Source of the DNA: Clostridium sp.
Lineage (GTDB): Bacteria; Bacillota; Clostridia; Clostridiales; Clostridiaceae
NCBI GenBank assembly: GCA_031292145.1
Contig: JARLHR010000115.1
Span: 1 to 64,000 of the forward strand
Direction: 5' to 3'
DNA: 64,000 bases
In this document: positions 9,515-18,733 of the stretch, piece after piece
Position numbering within the stretch: position 1 is the stretch's first letter
How the letters are laid out: every line of letters begins with the position of its first letter
Program-made: the position numbers and the translations under genes
The notes under the pieces: model-generated
What the model saw: the letters and a program-made list of their open reading frames with translations, nothing else
Told to the model about the DNA's origin: nothing
Database searches by the model: none

Positions 9515-10282
9515 GTGTATTCAATTATCTTGGTAGAAGACGATTCTATGCAAAGGAAAGTTTTAAAAAAAATGATTTTATCAATGCATGATTTCGTAAG
9601 GATTTATGAAGCTGATAGTGAAGATTCAGCTTTAGATATTATTCAAAAACATGATATTAATTTGTTTCTGATAGATATTAGTTTAAAAGAATCGTCAGGA
9701 TTAAATCTTGCACTTAACATTAGGAATATTCCAAAGTATGAATTTAGACAAATCATTTTTTTAACTACTCATATGGAATATATAACTCAGGCATTTAAAC
9801 AAACGCATTGCTATGATTATATAATTAAACCATATGATAAAGAAGATGTACAAGCTATGTTGAATAGAATTATTCTAAATGAAACGAATAGCTTAAATGT
9901 TGAAAATGACAGTCCTAAGGCAGATGATGACAGAGAATTTGTAATAACTTTAAAAAATGGCATATATGTAGGAATAAAAATAAAGGATATTTTGTTTATA
10001 GAAGTTAAAGGCAAGAACTGCCAGGTATATACTATTAATGGAATGTACATTGCTATCAATACCACTTTGAAAAAAATTCTACAATTAATTAATTGTGACT
10101 ATATAATTCAAAGCCACAGAGCTTTTGCAGTAAATAAAAAGTACATATATAAAATAGAAAAATTAGATTCTAAATTGGGGGAAGTACAATTCGAAAACTA
10201 TCCAGGTACAGCGCTGTTAGGATATAAATTTAGAGATAATGTTATATCTGAATTTAAAAAAGGGAAAGTGGTAATATGTTAA
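9515..10282 (+). CDS. LytTR-family response regulator, AgrA-like
   Basis: This regulator of 255 residues has a receiver domain (residues 1-120) with the acidic pocket VEDD, the phospho-acceptor aspartate in LFLIDISL and the conserved lysine in YIIKPYD. A LytTR DNA-binding domain follows (about 145-250), with FIEVKGKNCQVYT and SHRAFAVNKKYI. GTG at 9515 was chosen over GTG at 9506, because the GAGGTG box lies between them. The stop overlaps the start of the next gene by seven bases. By family knowledge it is phosphorylated by the downstream AgrC-like kinases and activates peptide-signalling targets. Confidence 0.9.
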   Translation: MYSIILVEDDSMQRKVLKKMILSMHDFVRIYEADSEDSALDIIQKHDINLFLIDISLKESSGLNLALNIRNIPKYEFRQIIFLTTHMEYITQAFKQTHCYDYIIKPYDKEDVQAMLNRIILNETNSLNVENDSPKADDDREFVITLKNGIYVGIKIKDILFIEVKGKNCQVYTINGMYIAINTTLKKILQLINCDYIIQSHRAFAVNKKYIYKIEKLDSKLGEVQFENYPGTALLGYKFRDNVISEFKKGKVVIC

Positions 10283-11523
10283 GTAAGGTGATATTAAATG
10301 GCTTAGATATGATTAATATAATTTATTTATGGGCAATTTTGAGCAAAAAAAATAGTCATATATTTAAATTGTTATCTAGCATAATTGCGGCAATAATTTT
10401 AACTACGATTTCTGAACAATTAGGATTTAATTTTGTTATTGAAGATATATTGATTATTATGGTAATTAAGATTATATATAGGATAAATATAAAAGAAATT
10501 ATATTAGGGTTTCTCTTGGTGCTACTTACAGAGATGAGTTTACAACTAATAGTTACTTTAGTTATTGAGAAATTTATTTTTGACAATACTATTAAAATAA
10601 TTATTATAGAATTAATAATATTAATTAGTACAATAATATTTTCAAAAACTAATTTAGGCAAGAACATTGATTTTAAAAACATAGATAATAGTATTATTAT
10701 TTATTTTGTTTTAATATGTAGTATATATACTATAGTTTTTAAAATTATTTGGAATTATGATAATAATATAATTTTAAATAATCTATTTATTATATCAGTA
10801 ATACTGAGTGTACTGGTTATTTCTCAAGTATTAACATATTTATATGTTGTTAAATTAGCAAAGGAAAAATTAAAGTTAAAAGTTTCAAATGAATATAATC
10901 AAGTTATTGATGAAATAGTTCAAGAAATAAAACAAAGACAGCATGATTTTGTTAATTATAAAAATACAATAAGAGGAATAGTAAACGTTGTAGACGAGAA
11001 TGATGTAAAAGAAGCAATAAATAATTATATAAAAGATGAAGATCAATATGGTGATAAGATAAATGCTCTTATATATATTGATAATGTAGTCATTAGATCA
11101 ATAATATATAGAAATATGTGCGAATTCAAAAAATATAATATTAAATTTAAATATGTAATTGAAAATAATGTTTTAGATGATATTTTAAGTTATCACGAAA
11201 TCTCTAATGTATTAAATAATGTATTAAATAATGCTTTTGAAGAAGTAATGAAGAAAGAGTGCATTGATAAAAATATCCAAGTTAAAATCTTTAATGAAGG
11301 TAAAACTTCTCATTTAATTATTAAAAATAAGGTTGGAAATCATAGCAATATTAACTTAAATGAGATGTTTACAAGAGGGTATTCAACAAAAGATATAGGT
11401 ACAAGGGGATATGGTTTGTATAATGTACAATCTATAATTAATTTACATAGAGGACATATAAAGGTGAATTTAGAAGGTGGAGAAATTATTTTTGATATTT
11501 ATTTTGATAATTCTTTAGAATGA
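10276..11523 (+). CDS. AgrC-like sensor histidine kinase (first copy)
   Basis: The kinase has 415 residues. Six to seven membrane segments fill residues 1-190, followed by a short coiled linker. The phospho-acceptor box is QRQHDFVNYKNTIRG, in the style of HPK10 kinases. The ATPase domain has NVLNNVLNNAFEE (N box) and FTRGYSTKDIGTRGYGLYNV (G boxes). By family knowledge the membrane part binds an autoinducing peptide. It overlaps the response-regulator gene, so the two are translationally coupled. It shares most of its length with the next gene, a clear tandem duplication. Confidence 0.9.
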   Translation: MLSKVILNGLDMINIIYLWAILSKKNSHIFKLLSSIIAAIILTTISEQLGFNFVIEDILIIMVIKIIYRINIKEIILGFLLVLLTEMSLQLIVTLVIEKFIFDNTIKIIIIELIILISTIIFSKTNLGKNIDFKNIDNSIIIYFVLICSIYTIVFKIIWNYDNNIILNNLFIISVILSVLVISQVLTYLYVVKLAKEKLKLKVSNEYNQVIDEIVQEIKQRQHDFVNYKNTIRGIVNVVDENDVKEAINNYIKDEDQYGDKINALIYIDNVVIRSIIYRNMCEFKKYNIKFKYVIENNVLDDILSYHEISNVLNNVLNNAFEEVMKKECIDKNIQVKIFNEGKTSHLIIKNKVGNHSNINLNEMFTRGYSTKDIGTRGYGLYNVQSIINLHRGHIKVNLEGGEIIFDIYFDNSLE

Positions 11524-11655
11524 TCTGACTCACTGAAACAGTATGATTTAGATTTTATATTAATGTAAATACAGCTTCAACTAAAATTACATATTACTAA
11601 TTAGAATATAAAATTGGACATACTACTATACTTATTAAAAAAGGAACGTGATGGC

Positions 11656-12918
11656 ATGTTAATTAGCTTCATTATTAATGCTATGAATGCATTTAGCTTA
11701 ATTTATTTACTGGCAACACTATCCAAGTGGGATAAAAGCATAGTTAAATTAATATTGACCGTACTTACTCTGGCTAGTGTTTCTACAATTATGGACTATT
11801 TAGATATAAACTTTATATTTTTATACATAGTATCTATTGTTGTAATTAAGATTGCATATAAGAAAGATTTTAAAGATATTATTTTTGGATTTTTCTTAAT
11901 ATTATTTATGATACTCATTCTAGAATTAATAATTGATTTGTGTATTATTCGATTTGTTAATGATTATGAAATTCAAGGAGTTATTATTGAATCGATAATA
12001 ATGATTGGTACAATTATCTTTTCAAAAGTAAAGGTGATGAGCAAGCAAGTTGTATTAAAGTATGTTAGATTCAAGAAAGAAAATGGCGGGATTCTAAATT
12101 ATTTTATTTGGATATTGGGAATATATGTTGTGTTTCTAAAATTCCTTTGGAATTATGATAATAAAATAATACAAGATAATTTACTTATTACAATAGGAAT
12201 AATCAGCATATTAATTATATGCCATGTTTTTACGTACTTGTATGTGGTTAGAACAATAAGAGAAAAAGAAGAATTGAAAATTTCCAATGAATATAGTTCT
12301 GCTATTGAGGAAATAGTTCAAGAAATAAAACAAAGGCAGCATGATTTTATTAATTATAAAAATACAATAAAAGGAATAGTAAATGTTGTAGATAAAAAAG
12401 ATGTCAAGGAAGCAATTAGCAATTATATAGAAGAAGATGTGTATGATAATAAAATAAATTCTCTTATATATATTGAAAATGTAGTTATTAGATCAATAAT
12501 ATATAGAAATATGTGCAAATTTAAAAAATATAATATTGATTTTGAATATGAAATTGAAAATAATGTTTTAGATGATATTTTAAGTTATACTGAAATATCT
12601 AATGTATTAAGTAATTTATTGAATAATGCATTTGAGGAAGTTGTAAAAGAGGAATGCATTAATAAAAATATTGAAGTTAAAATTTTTAGTGAAAATAAAA
12701 CATCTCATTTAATCATTAAGAATCAAATTTTGAATCCTAATAAAATTAACTTAAATGAGATGTTCACAAGAGGTTACTCAACCAAAAATTCGGGTACAAG
12801 AGGTTATGGCTTGTACAATGTACAAGCCATAGTTAACTCCCATAAAGGAAATATTAAAATAAGTGTAGTATGTGGAGAAATTATTTTTGATATTTATTTT
12901 AATAATTCTTCAGGATAG
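11656..12918 (+). CDS. AgrC-like sensor histidine kinase (second copy)
   Basis: The kinase has 420 residues and is a paralogue of the gene just upstream, with the same membrane plan and the same H box (QRQHDFINYKNTIKG) and G boxes (FTRGYSTKNSGTRGYGLYN). The ATG at 11656 was chosen because AAAGGAACG precedes it and the first residues align with the first kinase. The membrane halves differ more than the catalytic halves, which fits a difference in ligand recognition. About 130 bases separate the two kinases with no hairpin. Its 3' end overlaps the 3' end of the leftward agrD by 25 bases. Confidence 0.9.
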   Translation: MLISFIINAMNAFSLIYLLATLSKWDKSIVKLILTVLTLASVSTIMDYLDINFIFLYIVSIVVIKIAYKKDFKDIIFGFFLILFMILILELIIDLCIIRFVNDYEIQGVIIESIIMIGTIIFSKVKVMSKQVVLKYVRFKKENGGILNYFIWILGIYVVFLKFLWNYDNKIIQDNLLITIGIISILIICHVFTYLYVVRTIREKEELKISNEYSSAIEEIVQEIKQRQHDFINYKNTIKGIVNVVDKKDVKEAISNYIEEDVYDNKINSLIYIENVVIRSIIYRNMCKFKKYNIDFEYEIENNVLDDILSYTEISNVLSNLLNNAFEEVVKEECINKNIEVKIFSENKTSHLIIKNQILNPNKINLNEMFTRGYSTKNSGTRGYGLYNVQAIVNSHKGNIKISVVCGEIIFDIYFNNSSG

Positions 12919-13013
12919 TCTGGTTCACCATAAAACGTAACACAACTCACGTTTAATCGTACCTTAAATACCTTAAGTAGCATGTCTGAAAAAAAGTTTA
13001 TAGATTTTTGCAT
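12894..13013 (-). CDS. agrD: Autoinducing peptide precursor AgrD (39 residues)
   Basis: Reading leftward, an AAGGAGAT box at about 13020-13027 precedes an ATG at 13013. The frame gives 39 residues. The first 20 contain an amphipathic hydrophobic stretch with several Phe, Leu and Val and interspersed Lys/Arg. The rest is NVSCVTFYGEPDYPEELLK. This is the AgrD plan: one cysteine four residues before a cut site, then a proline/glutamate-rich tail with PEEL. The likely product is a five-residue thiolactone CVTFY with or without a short N-terminal tail (inferred). It overlaps the end of agrB by 41 bases and the end of the convergent kinase by 25. Confidence 0.85.
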   Translation of the reverse strand: MQKSINFFSDMLLKVFKVRLNVSCVTFYGEPDYPEELLK

Positions 13014-13575
13014 TTGAAACATCTCCTTTTATATTAAGAATAATTAATTGAACAATTTGAATTAATGTACTTGCTAATATGCAATTGCACATTTTTATAT
13101 TTGATAGTGTAAAAAATATTATAATCCAAAAAGTAAAAGATATTAAAGAAAGTATTTTTAATAATCTTTTATTTTTTATTGGCTTTTTTGTATTAGCACA
13201 AGGAGCATATCTCTCAATTATGACAAGAGATACTATGAAGAAAGTTACATAAAAATAAGTATTGAATTTTGGAAGTAATATGCTAGATATTAGTATTATT
13301 GCAAAGTGCATAACACTAAATGCTAAACATCTCCAAAATGTTTTACAATGTATACCTCCTGCTAACGGTCTTGTTGAAAATAGTATAATATAAGAAAATA
13401 GGAATAAAGGTAGTTGGTTTAAGCATACAAACATCAAGGATATTATTATTAGTTTAGCTAAATCCCCTAAAATCATTTGTATCGCGTAATCAATTTTCAT
13501 CAAGTCTGTTAAAGATAGGGAAGAGTTATTTTTACGTAAGTATTCAGTTATAGAATTTGAAACCGACTTTATCAT
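12973..13575 (-). CDS. agrB: AgrB-like peptide-processing membrane protease
   Basis: This membrane protein of 200 residues has about five hydrophobic segments. The catalytic pair of the family is visible: histidine in RPLAGGIHCKTFW near residue 76, and cysteine in IIERYAPCANTKKPI near 127. By family knowledge AgrB cuts the C-terminal tail from AgrD and forms the thiolactone. The agrD gene follows directly with overlap. A dyad TTACTTTAA/TTAAAGTAA lies in the upstream region at 13612-13641. The locus faces the kinase genes, unlike the staphylococcal agrBDCA order. Confidence 0.93.
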   Translation of the reverse strand: MIKSVSNSITEYLRKNNSSLSLTDLMKIDYAIQMILGDLAKLIIISLMFVCLNQLPLFLFSYIILFSTRPLAGGIHCKTFWRCLAFSVMHFAIILISSILLPKFNTYFYVTFFIVSLVIIERYAPCANTKKPIKNKRLLKILSLISFTFWIIIFFTLSNIKMCNCILASTLIQIVQLIILNIKGDVSNAKIYKLFFRHAT

Positions 13576-13611
13576 TTTAACTCCTTTGTTTTTTTGAAAA
13601 TATTTGTTTGA

Positions 13612-13641
13612 TTACTTTAATATATATATACATTAAAGTAA
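13612..13641. promoter_or_regulatory. Dyad upstream of agrB
   Basis: TTACTTTAA and TTAAAGTAA frame twelve bases of alternating T/A. It lies about 40 bases upstream of the agrB start and may overlap its promoter or be a regulator site. The rest of 13642-13990 is AT-rich and shows no supported gene. Confidence 0.35.
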
Positions 13642-13991
13642 TTTAAAATACAATATTATTGGAACGAAAAGCATGTTTTAGGGAATGAAAAGAAGTTTTT
13701 TGGTAAAATAAAGTAATTATCACAAGATATTTATCTTTAATGCTTATTTTTATTCGTTTTGAGGAATGTGTATTTACATAGTTTAATCATTGTGTAAAAA
13801 TATATTATTGAGATGGGAATTTTCAAAATGGTGTGAGGGTATTTATTATAGGTCAGATTGTATTGTTGCATTTTGTTAGGATAATTTATCTGCGATAATA
13901 TAATCATAGAATAGTATAATATAAGATGGTTGCATTCTTTAATGACAAGCATACTATATTGTACTATTTTATTCATTTAAAATTAAGAGAA

Positions 13992-14032
13992 TTAAAAATC
14001 ACTTAAGATAACAAGCTTAAGTGATTTTTTAA
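13992..14032. terminator. Terminator after the glycosyltransferase gene
   Basis: AAAAATCACTTAA pairs with TTAAGTGATTTTT around an 11-base loop, with A and T tracts on either side. It lies just beyond the stop of the leftward glycosyltransferase gene. Confidence 0.85.
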
Positions 14033-14048
14033 TTTAACTTACTAATTT

Positions 14049-15170
14049 TTAAGAATTTATTATAGTTTTATAAGCACAGATCGTATCAAGAGCTGTTTTA
14101 TCCCAAGAAAAGTCCTTGCTTCTAGTTAGGCTCTTTTTAACCATGGTTAGCCTTAATAAACTGTTACATAAAACCCTTTCTATATCATAAGATAGAGTAT
14201 CTATATCATTAGGATCTATGAAAAGTGCAGATTCATAGCACACTTCAGGTAACGACGTAACATTAGATGCTATTACTGGAGTTCCACAAGCCATAGCTTC
14301 TATAGGAGGTAGACCAAAGCCTTCATAAAAAGAGGGATAAACTAAGACTTCTGTGGCGTTGTAAAATAATGGCATATCTTCAATGGGAACAAAATCTGTA
14401 AAAATCACATTATTAGAAACATGCAATTCCTCAGCCCTGCTTTTATATTTAGAATAGGAAGGGCCCTTTCTGCCTGTAATAACTAATTTAAAGGTTTCTC
14501 TTAATTTGTTTGGAAGGATTGAATAAGCTTCAATTAAACCTAAAATATTTTTTCTTGGACTAAAACCACCAACATAAAGTATAAAATCTTCTTCTATTCC
14601 ATATTTTTTTGTAATAATATCTTTTGACTGGCATTTACTCATAGGTCTATAGATATCTTCAGCGGCAAGTGGTGTTACATAAATCTTGTCAGCAGGGAAA
14701 TTAAATTCCTTAGCAATGTCATCTTTAGAAAAGTTAGAAACTGTAATAATTCCATCACAGGCATTTAAAATTTTAGGTAATTCATTATTAAATATTTTTA
14801 AATACCTATCACTAACAGTTTCGGGCATTTTTAAGGGAATTATATCATGTAGAGTAATAACTTTTTTGCATTTAATATTGTCTGAAAGTCCAACTCCGTT
14901 TTGGGGAACATGGTAAAGCTCTATATCAGCATTGTTCAATATATTAGGAACATTTATATCATCCCAAAAACTATCCGAAGGAGCTGATTCAACAAGTTCC
15001 ATCTTAAAATTACTTTGTAAATTATTAATAGAGTCACATTGTGGCATAAAAATTAAATAGTTATTATTACAATCAGCCTTGTTTAAACTTTTTATTAATT
15101 GATTAGTATATGTGCCTATGCCAGTACCATGATACCACTTTGCAGCCCTACCATCTATTCCTATTTTCAT
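14049..15170 (-). CDS. Glycosyltransferase family 4 protein, spore-coat type neighbourhood
   Basis: The enzyme has 373 residues and two Rossmann-like lobes (GT-B fold). The N-terminal lobe begins MKIGIDGRAAKWYHGTGIG, a typical acceptor-side start. The donor lobe contains YVGGFSPRKNI, then ITGRKGPSYSK and YPSFYEGFGLPPIEAMACG, the last holding the EX7E-type nucleotide-sugar site. There is no signal or membrane segment. The CotS-family gene starts 109 bases away on the other strand. By family knowledge such pairs act in spore-coat or crust polysaccharide making; this role is inferred from context only. Confidence 0.85.
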   Translation of the reverse strand: MKIGIDGRAAKWYHGTGIGTYTNQLIKSLNKADCNNNYLIFMPQCDSINNLQSNFKMELVESAPSDSFWDDINVPNILNNADIELYHVPQNGVGLSDNIKCKKVITLHDIIPLKMPETVSDRYLKIFNNELPKILNACDGIITVSNFSKDDIAKEFNFPADKIYVTPLAAEDIYRPMSKCQSKDIITKKYGIEEDFILYVGGFSPRKNILGLIEAYSILPNKLRETFKLVITGRKGPSYSKYKSRAEELHVSNNVIFTDFVPIEDMPLFYNATEVLVYPSFYEGFGLPPIEAMACGTPVIASNVTSLPEVCYESALFIDPNDIDTLSYDIERVLCNSLLRLTMVKKSLTRSKDFSWDKTALDTICAYKTIINS

Positions 15171-15278
15171 CGCTAAACCCTTTCATAGAATTTGTGTTAA
15201 TGTATTATATTAAAAGAATATAAAAAATGTTAATAAAAGAAGTAATATCCTCATATAAATATATAGGAGGTGAGAAGT

Positions 15279-16277
15279 ATGATGAGGGAGTTTGAAATAG
15301 AAAGACAATTTAACATTAAGATAGAAAAAATTAAAGCCAATAAAGGTGTTTACTATCTTAAGACGGATAAGGGCGAAAGATGTTTAAAGAAAATAAATTA
15401 TGGACCCCAAAAATTATTATTTGTATATGGTGCTAAAGAGCACTTAAGAAAAAATGGTTTTAATAATTTAGATAAATATTATTTAAACATAAATGGAGAG
15501 CCTTATGCATTAGTTAATGAATACTTATACACTTTATCAGAATGGTTAGAAGGAAGGGAATGTGACTTTCATAATATAGATGAAGTAAAGATAGCAGCTA
15601 AGACTTTAGCCAAGCTTCATGAAGCATCTAAAGGTTATGATCCGCCGGAAAATTCTAAGCTGAAAAGTGATCTTGGAAGATGGGCTCATTTAATAGAAAA
15701 GAGGATAAAATCTTTGGATAAGATGAGAGACATGGTGAGGAAAAAAAGTATAAAAAGTGATTTTGATATACTTTATTTAAAATCCATGGAGTTTTATAAG
15801 GAGATAGGGAAGAAGTCCTTAGTAACTTTAAATGAATCAGATTATTATGAGTTATGCATGTTAGCAGAAAATGAAAAGAGCTTTTGCCATCATGATTTTA
15901 CTTATCACAATATAATTTTAAGTGATAATATGGATGTACATGTAATAGATTTCGATTATTGTAAGAGAGAAGTTAGAACCTTTGATATAAGCAATTTTAT
16001 GATAAAAGTTCTAAAGCGAGTTGAATGGAATATAGAATTTGCTAAAGCTATTATAGATTCGTATAATTCAGTATCGACCTTAAGAAAAGAAGAGTATAAG
16101 GTATTATATGCATACCTTGAATTTCCTCAAAGGTATTGGAGACTTGCCAATAGGTATTATTATAACGAAGTTAATTGGGGACAAAATACTTTTGCAAGTA
16201 AGTTAGAGTCTATAATCAATGAAAAGGAAAAACAGTTAGATTTCTTAGAAAAATTTAAGAATGAATATAGTATATAA
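15279..16277 (+). CDS. CotS-family spore coat protein (kinase-like fold)
   Basis: This protein of 332 residues has the aminoglycoside-phosphotransferase-like fold of CotS/YutH proteins. The catalytic-loop-like segment CHHDFTYHNIILSDN lies near residue 206 and is followed by VIDFDYCKREVRTFDISN, which fits the metal-binding segment. The first lysine segment is GERCLKKINYG. Translation probably starts at ATG 15279, eight bases behind AGGAGG. It is divergent from the glycosyltransferase gene, so both may share a sporulation promoter region. Substrate unknown; some family members are structural coat components. Confidence 0.85.
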   Translation: MMREFEIERQFNIKIEKIKANKGVYYLKTDKGERCLKKINYGPQKLLFVYGAKEHLRKNGFNNLDKYYLNINGEPYALVNEYLYTLSEWLEGRECDFHNIDEVKIAAKTLAKLHEASKGYDPPENSKLKSDLGRWAHLIEKRIKSLDKMRDMVRKKSIKSDFDILYLKSMEFYKEIGKKSLVTLNESDYYELCMLAENEKSFCHHDFTYHNIILSDNMDVHVIDFDYCKREVRTFDISNFMIKVLKRVEWNIEFAKAIIDSYNSVSTLRKEEYKVLYAYLEFPQRYWRLANRYYYNEVNWGQNTFASKLESIINEKEKQLDFLEKFKNEYSI

Positions 16278-16297
16278 ATGTAAAGATCTAACTAACT

Positions 16298-16476
16298 GAA
16301 ATTAGATACATGTTTATTTCGCAAGACTATGAAAATTACGATGAAAGCACTAAGCAGAAGGTTGCACCCACTTAAGCTTGCTAATATTTAGACAAGCATA
16401 AGTGGAGCAACCTTTAGCTAAGTGCTTTTAACAGCTCATTTTCAAATGCTTGCTGCATAAACATGTATCTAATTTC
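16298..16476. repeat. Long imperfect inverted repeat (hairpin element)
   Basis: GAAATTAGATACATGTTTAT and ATAAACATGTATCTAATTTC form the outer arms. Inner pairs are AGCACT/AGTGCT, AAGGTTGC/GCAACCTT and CCACTTA/TAAGTGG, with bulges. The whole folds into one hairpin of about 180 bases. It follows the CotS-like gene by 20 bases and may terminate it. No coding frame explains it. The rest of the gap to yabG (16477-16659) shows nothing further. Confidence 0.75.
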
Positions 16477-16659
16477 TTTGTTTGAATATGATCCTAAATT
16501 GCCAGCAATAAGTTCGCATTTATTTTTAATCGGATTTCTTCATGTGTAGAATTATGCAACTACTTTCCAAAAGAGTTTACTTCTTTTATGTGCCTTAAAG
16601 AACTCTTTAGTCATTATTTCCATATTATAAACTGAGAAAAAATATCATGGGAGAAAATA

Positions 16660-17520
16660 ATGGACATTGGAGATATAGTTGTAAGAAAATCTTATAATAA
16701 AGATGTTACATTTAAAGTAATTGATATAAAGGAAGATAACGGGAAATATAATGTTATTTTAAAGGGAATTAATATAAGAATAATAGCAGATGCAAATATA
16801 GAAGATCTTGAAATGGCTGATGAAGAGAGCGGTTCTAAGGATAAAATTTTAAATACAAGAGTAAAAGAAGCTATAAAACAAGCTATGATATTAAGAGGTG
16901 ATCTTAGAGATAAGGTGGAAAAGTCCCCAAAAATAAAAGCAAAAAATGAGCTTATGTTTGGGAGACCAGGAAAAATACTTCATGTAGATGGAGACCGTGA
17001 GTACATGGAAACTTGTCTAAAGGTATATAAACAGTTATCTTTGGATGCAGTTGGAAGGGCAATAGCAGAACAAGATCAGCCCAAGGTAATAGTAGATTTG
17101 GTTAGAGAAGTAAAACCAGATATAGTAGTATTAACAGGACATGACAGTGTACTAAAAGATCCAAGGGACTATTTAGATTTAGATAACTATAGAAATTCAA
17201 AATATTATTTAGAATCAGTTAAAAATTTGAGAAATTATAATTCAAGTTATGATGAATTAGTAATATTTGCAGGGGCATGCCAAAGCTGCTATGAGAGAAT
17301 ATTGGATGTAGGTGCTAATTTCGCATCGAGCCCAAATCGAGTATTAATTCACTGCTTGGACCCTGTTTTTGTATGTGAGAAGATTGCTTATACAAGGATT
17401 GATAAGGTGGTTTCAATAACTGATGTAATTGAAAATACTATAACAGGAATAAGAGGTGTTGGGGGATTGCAGACTAGGGGGAAGTATAGGGATGGATACC
17501 CTAAATCTCCATACATCTAA
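16660..17520 (+). CDS. yabG: Sporulation-specific protease YabG
   Basis: This protein of 286 residues matches the YabG family across its length: MDIGDIVVRKSYNKDVTFKV at the start, RPGKILHVDGDREYM in the middle, KPDIVVLTGHDS near 155 and FAGACQSCYERILD near 200. In spore formers YabG is made in the mother cell and cuts coat and cortex-associated proteins. In C. difficile it processes SipL/SpoIVA and Csp proteins. Here it is separated from veg and sipL, its usual neighbours, by about 42 kb. A short hairpin repeat follows the stop at once. Confidence 0.95.
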   Translation: MDIGDIVVRKSYNKDVTFKVIDIKEDNGKYNVILKGINIRIIADANIEDLEMADEESGSKDKILNTRVKEAIKQAMILRGDLRDKVEKSPKIKAKNELMFGRPGKILHVDGDREYMETCLKVYKQLSLDAVGRAIAEQDQPKVIVDLVREVKPDIVVLTGHDSVLKDPRDYLDLDNYRNSKYYLESVKNLRNYNSSYDELVIFAGACQSCYERILDVGANFASSPNRVLIHCLDPVFVCEKIAYTRIDKVVSITDVIENTITGIRGVGGLQTRGKYRDGYPKSPYI

Positions 17521-17527
17521 ATATTCT

Positions 17528-17562
17528 AGGCACATGGATTTGTTATTTTTCTGCATGTGCCT
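17528..17562. repeat. Repeat family 1, minimal copy, terminator-like
   Basis: AGGCACATG pairs with CATGTGCCT around 17 bases that keep a TTGTTATTTTT block. It lies eight bases after the yabG stop and so is well placed to end its transcript. Confidence 0.65.
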
Positions 17563-17633
17563 CAAAGATAAATTTATATAATAATTTTTCATAAAGGGAT
17601 TGTCGAAAAACAAGGATTTATAAACTTTCATGA

Positions 17634-17686
17634 ATAAAGGCCATGCATATAAGAGAATTACATCGATATTTATGCATGGTCTTTAG
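17634..17686 (-). terminator. Hairpin downstream of msrA
   Basis: AAAGGCCATGCATA pairs with ATGCATGGTCTTT around a 20-base loop. It lies about 85 bases beyond the leftward msrA stop. Tracts of A and T flank it. Confidence 0.55.
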
Positions 17687-17766
17687 ATCCATATGATGCT
17701 TTATGAACCTCTAAATAGTTCCGTTCTTGGAATATTACCATTTAAGTCACAATCAATAAATTAATA

Positions 17767-18240
17767 TTAATCAAATTTTATATGACAATAACCATTTGGA
17801 TTTTTTTTAAGATAATTTTGATGGTATTCTTCTGCAGCATAAAAGCATTTTAATGGCATTATTTCAGTAACTATACTTTTAGTATAGTTTTTTTGAGTAG
17901 TGTTTTTGCTTTTTATAATTAAATCTTCATCATTTTTATCAACATAATAAATACCTGTCCTGTATTGACTGCCGATATCATTTGCTTGTTTATTTAAGGA
18001 AGTTGGATCTATTATATTCCAATACTCATCTAATAGCATAGTTAAATTTATTATATCTTCGTCATATGTTGTATAACAAGATTCTACATGACCAGTAGTT
18101 CCTGAACAAACTTCTTCATAAGTAGGATTTAGTTTATCTCCGTTTGCATATCCAACTTTAGTTTGAATTACGCCAGATATCCTGGAAAGAAATTCTTCTA
18201 CGCCCCAGAAGCAACCACCTGCAAATACTATTTCTTTCAT
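17767..18240 (-). CDS. msrA: Peptide methionine sulfoxide reductase A
   Basis: This enzyme of 157 residues reduces methionine-S-sulfoxide in oxidised proteins, with electrons from thioredoxin. The catalytic motif is [13 protein letters not shown] near residue 9. Other family segments are [15 protein letters not shown] and [10 protein letters not shown], and the last region carries the usual resolving-cysteine environment (GYCHI). The ATG at 18240 lies behind AGAGGTGAT; an earlier GTG would hide that box. It is monocistronic, without an msrB partner. Confidence 0.95.
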   Translation of the reverse strand: MKEIVFAGGCFWGVEEFLSRISGVIQTKVGYANGDKLNPTYEEVCSGTTGHVESCYTTYDEDIINLTMLLDEYWNIIDPTSLNKQANDIGSQYRTGIYYVDKNDEDLIIKSKNTTQKNYTKSIVTEIMPLKCFYAAEEYHQNYLKKNPNGYCHIKFD

Positions 18241-18315
18241 TTGAATCACCTCTATTTTAATATATTATAAAATTTATTTATCTGCAAATATTCTTTTCTT
18301 CTTTTATCAATATTT

Positions 18316-18681
18316 AATAATGGTGATGAACATAACACATATGCTGCATTAACAGGTGAAGATGGAACAGTAGAACATGTAAGTGTTATTGATGGATCAT
18401 TATATGTAACAGTATTGAACGACTCTAATGACAATATTAAAGTTGAAAAGTTAGATTTAAAGAAAGATAAAATAGACTCAATAGCTAATTATGATCCAGA
18501 CAAGACAAAAAATGTTGATGTTTATATCGTAAAGAATGATGATGATTCAGATCAAGATATTGCTGCTGACGTACAAGGATGGTCAATTGATGAAGGAAAA
18601 ATCTATAAATTTGATAAATTAGATAATAAAGTTATGTATACTTGCGGCAGATCATTAGAGGCTATAAATGATTATAATTAA
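18316..18681 (+). pseudogene. 3' fragment of an unidentified gene
   Basis: An open frame without a proper start runs from about 18316 to a stop at 18681 and reads as the C-terminal part of a larger protein (VEHVSVIDGSLYVTVLNDS, then DVQGWSIDEGKIYKFDKLD). The first usable codon, TTG at 18415, has no ribosome binding site. The acidic, repeat-like text resembles the tail of a clostridial secreted or cell-wall protein, but I cannot name the family. The truncated end abuts the msrA promoter region, so the 5' part was probably lost by deletion. Confidence 0.5.
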
Positions 18682-18733
18682 TTTATAACTGTAATTTTAT
18701 GAGAATTATTTAATTAGTTATAGCAAATTAGTA

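Noticed and set aside
13737-13976. Leftward 79-codon frame between agrB and the glycosyltransferase
   Set aside because: No ribosome binding site, no recognised family, low-complexity AT-rich text; I take it as chance.
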